Origin: Segatella cerevisiae
GTDB lineage: Bacteria; Bacteroidota; Bacteroidia; Bacteroidales; Bacteroidaceae
Assembly (NCBI RefSeq): GCF_024054555.1
Contig: NZ_JAMXLY010000002.1
Span: forward strand, 1-64,000
DNA length: 64,000 nucleotides
Direction: 5' to 3'
A model generated the notes under the pieces. That model did no database searches and was not told the DNA's origin. It saw nothing but the letters and a program-made list of their open reading frames with translations. Below, piece after piece: positions 59,184 to 64,000 of this stretch; within the stretch, counting starts at the first letter, position 1, and every line of letters starts with the position of its first letter. The translations under genes were made by a program, and so were the position numbers.

Positions 59184-59640
59184 TAGTGGTACCGCCCTCC
59201 TTTTGCTTCCCCTCCTTCACAGCTTTCGGACTACGGGGACTCAGCACATAATTCGTCACCTGCACGGTAGAGATCAGTTCGCCCGCCTCATTCCGGATAT
59301 CAATATGCCATTGGTGAAGCGTGCGGCCCTTGTGTTGCAGACGGCCATAAGCAGTGACAGTGTCCCCAAAGAGGACAGACTTCAGGTGATTGCCGCTCAC
59401 GTTGATGCCGACACATATCTTCCCCGGACAGAGTGCCATACTGCCGACGCCGGCAAGATTCTCCGCCAAAGCCAATGTGGCCCCACCGCTCAGGAAACCG
59501 AACGGCTGTTTGTTGCGTTCATCCACTTTCATCTTCCCGATCAATGTATCAGGTTCAGGTGTTGAGATAAACTCGATACCTAAGGTCTTGGACAGACCGT
59601 CTTCCCGTTTCAGGATATTCCGTTCTCTTTCGATATTCAT
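59176..59640 (-). CDS. Hotdog-fold thioesterase, likely DHNA-CoA thioesterase
   Basis: The 154-residue PaaI/MenI-type hotdog protein has GLSKTLGIEFISTPEPDTLIGKMKVDERNKQPFGFLSGGATLALAE in outline, including the catalytic region QPFGFLSGGATLALAENL, and ICVGINVSGNHLKSV. Being the first gene of a men operon, with an 8-base overlap with menF, it probably hydrolyses 1,4-dihydroxy-2-naphthoyl-CoA to free DHNA (the MenI step). The tail is Lys-rich. The role is inferred from context. Confidence 0.85.
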   Translation of the reverse strand: MNIERERNILKREDGLSKTLGIEFISTPEPDTLIGKMKVDERNKQPFGFLSGGATLALAENLAGVGSMALCPGKICVGINVSGNHLKSVLFGDTVTAYGRLQHKGRTLHQWHIDIRNEAGELISTVQVTNYVLSPRSPKAVKEGKQKEGGTTNG

Positions 59641-59659
59641 ACGTCTGATGTTAGAATGG

Positions 59660-59667
59660 CAAAATTA
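59660..59667 (-). promoter_or_regulatory. -7 box of the menaquinone operon
   Basis: TAATTTTG followed by CC on the minus strand, 19 bases before the thioesterase ATG at 59640. Confidence 0.6.
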
Positions 59668-59841
59668 CGAAAAAACAAGGATATAAATTCATGAAGAGAT
59701 TAGATTTTGGTTTTCTACTGTTAAAATGGAAAACAAAAGGAAAATGAAAGTTGATACTTACGAATGTAAACCTGGATATAAAGTTCCTCCAAAGAGAAGA
59801 ATAAAAATCACAAAACACACGATGCTTTCGGAATAATTTAT

Positions 59842-59849
59842 TAATTTTG
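59842..59849 (+). promoter_or_regulatory. -7 box of lysS
   Basis: TAATTTTG followed by CA, 31 bases before the ATG at 59881. Confidence 0.6.
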
Positions 59850-59880
59850 CAATCAAAGTAACAGTTTGAAAATAGAAGAA

Positions 59881-61629
59881 ATGAACGTATTAGAGCTTAG
59901 CGAACAGGAAATCGGCCGCAGAGAAAGTTTGCAAGAACTTCGGAAGATGGGAATCAACCCATACCCGGCCGCAGCGTATCCTGCCAATGCCTTCAGCACT
60001 GACATCAAAGCAGAATATAAAGAAGATGAAAAGCGCGAGGTGGTCATAGCCGGCAGAATGATGACCCGGCGTATCATGGGTAAAGCCAGTTTTGCAGAAT
60101 TGCAGGACTCAAAGGGCCGGATCCAGGTATACATCACCCGTGATGATATCTGCCCTGAAGACAATAAAGATCTCTACAATAAAGTTTTTAAGAAACTCCT
60201 GGATATCGGAGATTTTATCGGCATCAAAGGTTTTGTATTCAAGACCCAGACCGGTGAAGTCACTGTACACGCCCAGTCTCTGACCCTTTTGAGCAAGAGT
60301 CTGAAACCCCTGCCGATCGTCAAGTACAAGGACGGTGTCGCATACGACGAATTCAATGACCCTGAACTCCGCTATCGCCAGCGCTATGTGGACCTGATCG
60401 TCAATGAAGGGGTCAAAGACACCTTCATCAAACGTGCCACTGTCCTCCGCACCATGCGTGACTTCTTTGACAAGGCCGGCTATACGGAAGTGGAGACCCC
60501 GATCCTCCAGAGTATTCCGGGAGGAGCCAGTGCACGGCCTTTCATCACCCACTACAATGCGCTGAACATCGACATGTACATGCGTATTGCCACAGAACTC
60601 TATCTCAAGAGACTCATCGTCGGCGGGTTTGAAGGCGTGTATGAAATCGGCAAGAATTTCCGCAATGAAGGAATGGACCGGTATCATAACCCCGAATTTA
60701 CCTGTCTAGAACTCTATGTCCAGTACAAAGACTATAACTGGATGATGGGGTTCACTGAAAAACTCCTTGAGACGATCTGTATTGCCGTCAATGGCAAACC
60801 GGAAGTCCAGATCGGAGACCATCTCGTCAGTTTCAAGGCACCTTACCGCCGCATTCCCATACTGGATGCCATCAAGGAAAAGACCGGTTACGATGTGGAC
60901 GGTAAAAGCGAAGACGAGATCCGTGAGATCTGCAAGAAACTCAATATGGACGTGGATGAGACGATGGGCAAGGGCAAACTCATTGACGAGATGTTCGGAC
61001 AGTTCTGTGAGGGAACATTCATACAGCCGACCTTCGTCATTGACTACCCTGTAGAGATGTCTCCGCTGACGAAGATGCACCGCTCAAAGCCGGGGTTGAC
61101 CGAACGCTTCGAACTGATGATCAACGGCAAGGAACTGGCAAATGCCTATTCCGAATTAAACGACCCACTGGATCAGGAAGAACGTTTCAAGGAACAGATG
61201 CGGCTGGCTGACAAAGGCGATGATGAAGCGATGGTCATTGACCAGGACTTCCTGCGTGCCCTGCAATACGGCATGCCGCCGACGAGTGGCATCGGCATCG
61301 GCATCGACAGACTGGTCATGCTGATGACCGGCAAAGAGTACATTCAGGAAGTGATGCTCTTCCCGCAGATGAAGCCGGAACCGAAGATCCCGCAAAGCAG
61401 TGCCAAGGAATGGGCTGCCATAGGCGTCCCGGAAAACTGGATGTATGTCCTCCGGAAGTGCGGATTCAACCTGATCTCAGACATCAGGGATGAAAAGGCA
61501 CAGGGTCTCCAGCAGAAGATCGGAGAGATCAACAAGAAATACAAACTGAACTACGAGAAACCTTCCGTAGAGGAGATAGGCAAGTGGATCACTGAAGCTG
61601 CCAAACTCGACGCCCCCAAAGAGGCGTGA
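59881..61629 (+). CDS. lysS: Lysyl-tRNA synthetase (class II)
   Basis: From the ATG at 59881 the protein has 582 residues; the in-frame TTG at 59866 is rejected. It has an OB-fold anticodon domain (about 50-150: EVVIAGRMMTRRIMGKASFAEL outline with GRMMTRRIMGKASF), motif 2 (KNFRNEGMDRYHNPEFT) and motif 3 (GIGIGIDRLVMLM), plus a C-terminal extension of about 75 residues after the class II core (EWAAIGVPENWMYVLRKCGF), which is common in Bacteroidetes LysS. It charges tRNA-Lys. Confidence 0.95.
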   Translation: MNVLELSEQEIGRRESLQELRKMGINPYPAAAYPANAFSTDIKAEYKEDEKREVVIAGRMMTRRIMGKASFAELQDSKGRIQVYITRDDICPEDNKDLYNKVFKKLLDIGDFIGIKGFVFKTQTGEVTVHAQSLTLLSKSLKPLPIVKYKDGVAYDEFNDPELRYRQRYVDLIVNEGVKDTFIKRATVLRTMRDFFDKAGYTEVETPILQSIPGGASARPFITHYNALNIDMYMRIATELYLKRLIVGGFEGVYEIGKNFRNEGMDRYHNPEFTCLELYVQYKDYNWMMGFTEKLLETICIAVNGKPEVQIGDHLVSFKAPYRRIPILDAIKEKTGYDVDGKSEDEIREICKKLNMDVDETMGKGKLIDEMFGQFCEGTFIQPTFVIDYPVEMSPLTKMHRSKPGLTERFELMINGKELANAYSELNDPLDQEERFKEQMRLADKGDDEAMVIDQDFLRALQYGMPPTSGIGIGIDRLVMLMTGKEYIQEVMLFPQMKPEPKIPQSSAKEWAAIGVPENWMYVLRKCGFNLISDIRDEKAQGLQQKIGEINKKYKLNYEKPSVEEIGKWITEAAKLDAPKEA

Positions 61630-61738
61630 CCCTCGGAAGGTACAAAACAGTTTGACGAATGGTCTTCAGGGAAGGCCCGGAACGCAGATAACTTGCAGTG
61701 GAGCTCAGGTATTTTCTAGAACACCTGATGAATGATAT

Positions 61739-62734
61739 ATGTTTAATGTAGGAAAAACAGCGATAATCGGTGACGGGTCATGGGCTACAGCCATAGCCAA
61801 GATGATCGTGAGTCATACTCACCACATCGGCTGGTATGTCCGCAGACCTGACCGCATCGAAGATTTCAGACGACTGGGGCACAACCCGGTCTATCTGTCA
61901 AATGCCCGGTTTGATGTCAGTGAAATCTATTTTTCCGATGACATCACAGAGATCGTGGACCACTATGACACGCTGGTTTTCGTGACCCCCTCCACCTATC
62001 TGAAAGGACTGCTCAAGAATCTGAAAGCTCCCCTGAAGGGCAAGTTTATTGTCACTGCCATCAAAGGCATCATCCCGGATGAGAATCTGGTCTGTTCGGA
62101 ATATTTCCACCGGACCTACGGCATCCCCTACAATGACCTCGCCTGCATCGGAGGTCCCTCCCATGCAGAAGAAGTTGCCTTGAGATGCCTGACTTATCTG
62201 ACCGTTGCCTGCGGTGACCGGGAAAAAGCCAAAGCCTTTACCGAATTGCTGAATTCGGACTTCATCCGCACCAAGATCTCCACAGATGTCATGGGAATAG
62301 AATACAGTTCTGTTTTGAAGAACATCTATGCCATTGCCGCGGGAATATGCAACGGTCTTCAATACGGCGACAATTTTCAGGCCGTCCTGATGTCGAACGC
62401 CGTCCAGGAGATGAACCGATTTCTGACAGCCACCTATCCTTGTGACCGCTGTATTTACGACAGCGTCTACCTCGGTGACCTGCTGGTGACCGGGTATTCC
62501 AAGTTTTCCAGGAACCGCACCTTCGGGACAATGATCGGAAAAGGCTATTCTGTAAAAAGAGCGCAAATAGAGATGGAAATGGTTGCCGAGGGCTATTACG
62601 GCACCAAGAGCATGAAAGAGATCAATGCGCACATGCGCATCAAGATGCTCATTCTTGACGCCGTATATGACATCCTCTATAACCGTATAGATCCCAAGAC
62701 AGAAATCAAACTCTTGGCAGATGTATTCCGTTAG
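61739..62734 (+). CDS. gpsA: Glycerol-3-phosphate dehydrogenase [NAD(P)+]
   Basis: The 331-residue protein has the nucleotide-binding AIIGDGSWATAIAKM (variant of GAGSWGTA), VTAIKGIIPDE, CIGGPSHAEEVA, the catalytic-Lys region in YSSVLKNIYAIAAGICNGL and a C-terminal DLLVTGYSKFSRNRTFG. It makes sn-glycerol-3-phosphate for phospholipids. It follows lysS by 109 bases and is followed by pgi. Confidence 0.92.
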   Translation: MFNVGKTAIIGDGSWATAIAKMIVSHTHHIGWYVRRPDRIEDFRRLGHNPVYLSNARFDVSEIYFSDDITEIVDHYDTLVFVTPSTYLKGLLKNLKAPLKGKFIVTAIKGIIPDENLVCSEYFHRTYGIPYNDLACIGGPSHAEEVALRCLTYLTVACGDREKAKAFTELLNSDFIRTKISTDVMGIEYSSVLKNIYAIAAGICNGLQYGDNFQAVLMSNAVQEMNRFLTATYPCDRCIYDSVYLGDLLVTGYSKFSRNRTFGTMIGKGYSVKRAQIEMEMVAEGYYGTKSMKEINAHMRIKMLILDAVYDILYNRIDPKTEIKLLADVFR

Positions 62735-62743
62735 AAAAATCTA

Positions 62744-62751
62744 TAAATTTG
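62744..62751 (+). promoter_or_regulatory. -7 box of pgi
   Basis: TAAATTTG followed by TA, 36 bases before the ATG at 62787, with a small GGACT/AGTCC hairpin in the leader (62756-62766). Confidence 0.5.
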
Positions 62752-62786
62752 TAGCGGACTCAGTCCACTAATAAAAAACAACTTCA

Positions 62787-64000
62787 ATGAAAAATATCAA
62801 CTTAGACATTACTAAAGCCACATCGTTTCTGAAGAACGATGCAGTAAAATCGTATGAGTCAAAGGTTAAGGCTGCTCAGGAAGCTCTTGAAAACGGCACA
62901 TGTGCCGGGAACGATTTCCTCGGGTGGTTGCATCTCCCTTCTTCCGTCACCCCTGCTTTCCTTAAAGAAATAGAGGATGAAGCAAAGGTCCTCCGTGCCA
63001 ATTGTGAGGCTATTGTCGTTGCAGGAATCGGGGGCAGTTATCTAGGTGCCCGCGCCGTCATCGAAGCCCTGGGCAATTCATTCAGTTGGCTCGTCAATGA
63101 CGACAGCAAGAATCCGAATATCCTTTTTGCAGGAAACAATATCGGAGAGGATTATCTCTCAGAACTGACCACTTACCTCAAAGGCAAGAAATTCGGTGTC
63201 ATCAATATTTCCAAATCCGGTACGACGACAGAAACTGCTCTGACTTTCCGTCTGCTCAGAAAACAGTGCGAGGCACAGAGAGGCAAAGAAGAGGCCAAGA
63301 AGGTCATCGTTGCCATCACAGACGCCCACAAAGGCGCTGCCCGCGTATGCGCAGACAAGGAAGGCTTCAAGAGTTTTATCATCCCTGATAATGTCGGTGG
63401 CCGCTTCTCAGTACTTACCCCGGTAGGTCTGCTGCCAATCGCCTGTGCAGGATTCGACATCAAGAAAATCATCGACGGTGCCCGCGACATGGAAAAGGCT
63501 ACCGGTGCACACGTGGCTTTCGAAGACAATCCTTCCGCACTCTACGCTGCTACACGTCAGGCTCTGTATACACAGAACGGAAAGAAGATCGAGATCATCG
63601 AAAACTTCCAACCCAAACTCCATTACATCGGTGAGTGGTGGAAGCAACTTTACGGTGAGAGTGAAGGCAAGGAGAATAAGGGTCTGTTCCCTGCTGCCTG
63701 TGACTTTACTACTGATCTCCACTCTATGGGACAGTGGATTCAGGAAGGTGAACGCTCAATCTTCGAAACCGTCATCTCTATCGAAAAACCGAACCACACT
63801 CTGTTGTTCCCTCATGACGATGACAACCTCGACGGTTTGAACTTCCTCGAAGGCAAACGCGTAGACGAAGTCAACAAAATGGCAGAACTGGGAACCAGAC
63901 TGGCCCACGTTGACGGCAAGGTCCCCAATATCCGCATCAGTGTTCCTGAATTGAACGAATACTATGTCGGACAACTCATCTATTTCTTTGAGAAAGCCTG
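62787..64000 (+). CDS. pgi: Glucose-6-phosphate isomerase (partial, runs off the right edge)
   Basis: The 404 visible codons start [17 protein letters not shown] and include [54 protein letters not shown] with the PGI signature and [14 protein letters not shown]. About 40 C-terminal residues are missing at the window edge. It interconverts glucose-6-phosphate and fructose-6-phosphate. It is the compact (about 445 residues) bacterial form. No frameshift is seen. Confidence 0.95.
   Translation, partial: MKNINLDITKATSFLKNDAVKSYESKVKAAQEALENGTCAGNDFLGWLHLPSSVTPAFLKEIEDEAKVLRANCEAIVVAGIGGSYLGARAVIEALGNSFSWLVNDDSKNPNILFAGNNIGEDYLSELTTYLKGKKFGVINISKSGTTTETALTFRLLRKQCEAQRGKEEAKKVIVAITDAHKGAARVCADKEGFKSFIIPDNVGGRFSVLTPVGLLPIACAGFDIKKIIDGARDMEKATGAHVAFEDNPSALYAATRQALYTQNGKKIEIIENFQPKLHYIGEWWKQLYGESEGKENKGLFPAACDFTTDLHSMGQWIQEGERSIFETVISIEKPNHTLLFPHDDDNLDGLNFLEGKRVDEVNKMAELGTRLAHVDGKVPNIRISVPELNEYYVGQLIYFFEKA

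Overview
The window looks like a chromosomal segment of a Bacteroidales bacterium, most likely Prevotellaceae (Prevotella/Segatella-like). Reasons: many intergenic regions carry the Bacteroidetes -7 promoter box TAnnTTTG just before start codons; there are HmuY-type haem proteins, a Bacteroidetes-style LptD, Bacteroidetes-only families (DUF5606, DUF4847-like lipoprotein, DUF4369-thioredoxin fusion) and an elongated NusB. Species cannot be decided from the sequence. No rRNA, tRNA or CRISPR array was seen.

Region 1 (1-13786, nearly all minus strand) is an accessory, surface-exposed zone with two haem-acquisition loci. Locus A (3675 to 107) runs calycin-like lipoprotein, HmuY-like lipoprotein, HmuR-like TonB receptor, then a secreted-protein start cut after 28 codons by an IS3-family element whose first 15 transposase codons run off the left edge. 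Locus B (10593 to 4639) runs calycin-like secreted protein, lipoprotein, HmuR-like receptor, HmuY-like lipoprotein, polytopic membrane protein. The locus B receptor is split by a complete 1045-bp IS982-type element with perfect terminal repeats and a 6-bp target duplication. Just upstream lies a 1574-bp tandem duplication carrying two leucine-rich-repeat lipoproteins that are almost identical except in one 82-residue stretch.

Region 2 (14043-21747, plus) is a CzcCBA-type heavy-metal efflux operon followed by an OmpR-family regulator and histidine kinase, probably its sensor system. Region 3 (22194-27204) holds two DUF805 membrane proteins, an undecaprenyl-phosphate sugar phosphotransferase (minus) and, divergently, a Wzi-like capsule assembly protein with a small lipoprotein: envelope polysaccharide functions. 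Region 4 (27286-33370) has peptidase T, a Kef-like antiporter with RCK_C domains, and two PLP enzymes of sulfur amino acid metabolism (MalY/PatB and MetY/MGL type). Region 5 (33464-42882) holds LptD, an HD-domain protein, a carboxyltransferase-like protein whose biotin-carrier-like tail has no biotinyl lysine, the queuosine pair queF-yhhQ, a thioredoxin-like protein and a 790-bp gene-poor stretch with 22-bp repeats.

Region 6 (42415-48829) is housekeeping: nusB-yajC-ybbR-coaE-DUF5606 (minus) diverging from L25/ctc-pth-S4-purN (plus). Region 7 (48907-64000) has an outer-membrane beta-barrel protein, aroB, a menaquinone operon (hotdog thioesterase-menF-menD-menB-menC-menE, minus), and lysS-gpsA-pgi (plus), with pgi running off the right edge.
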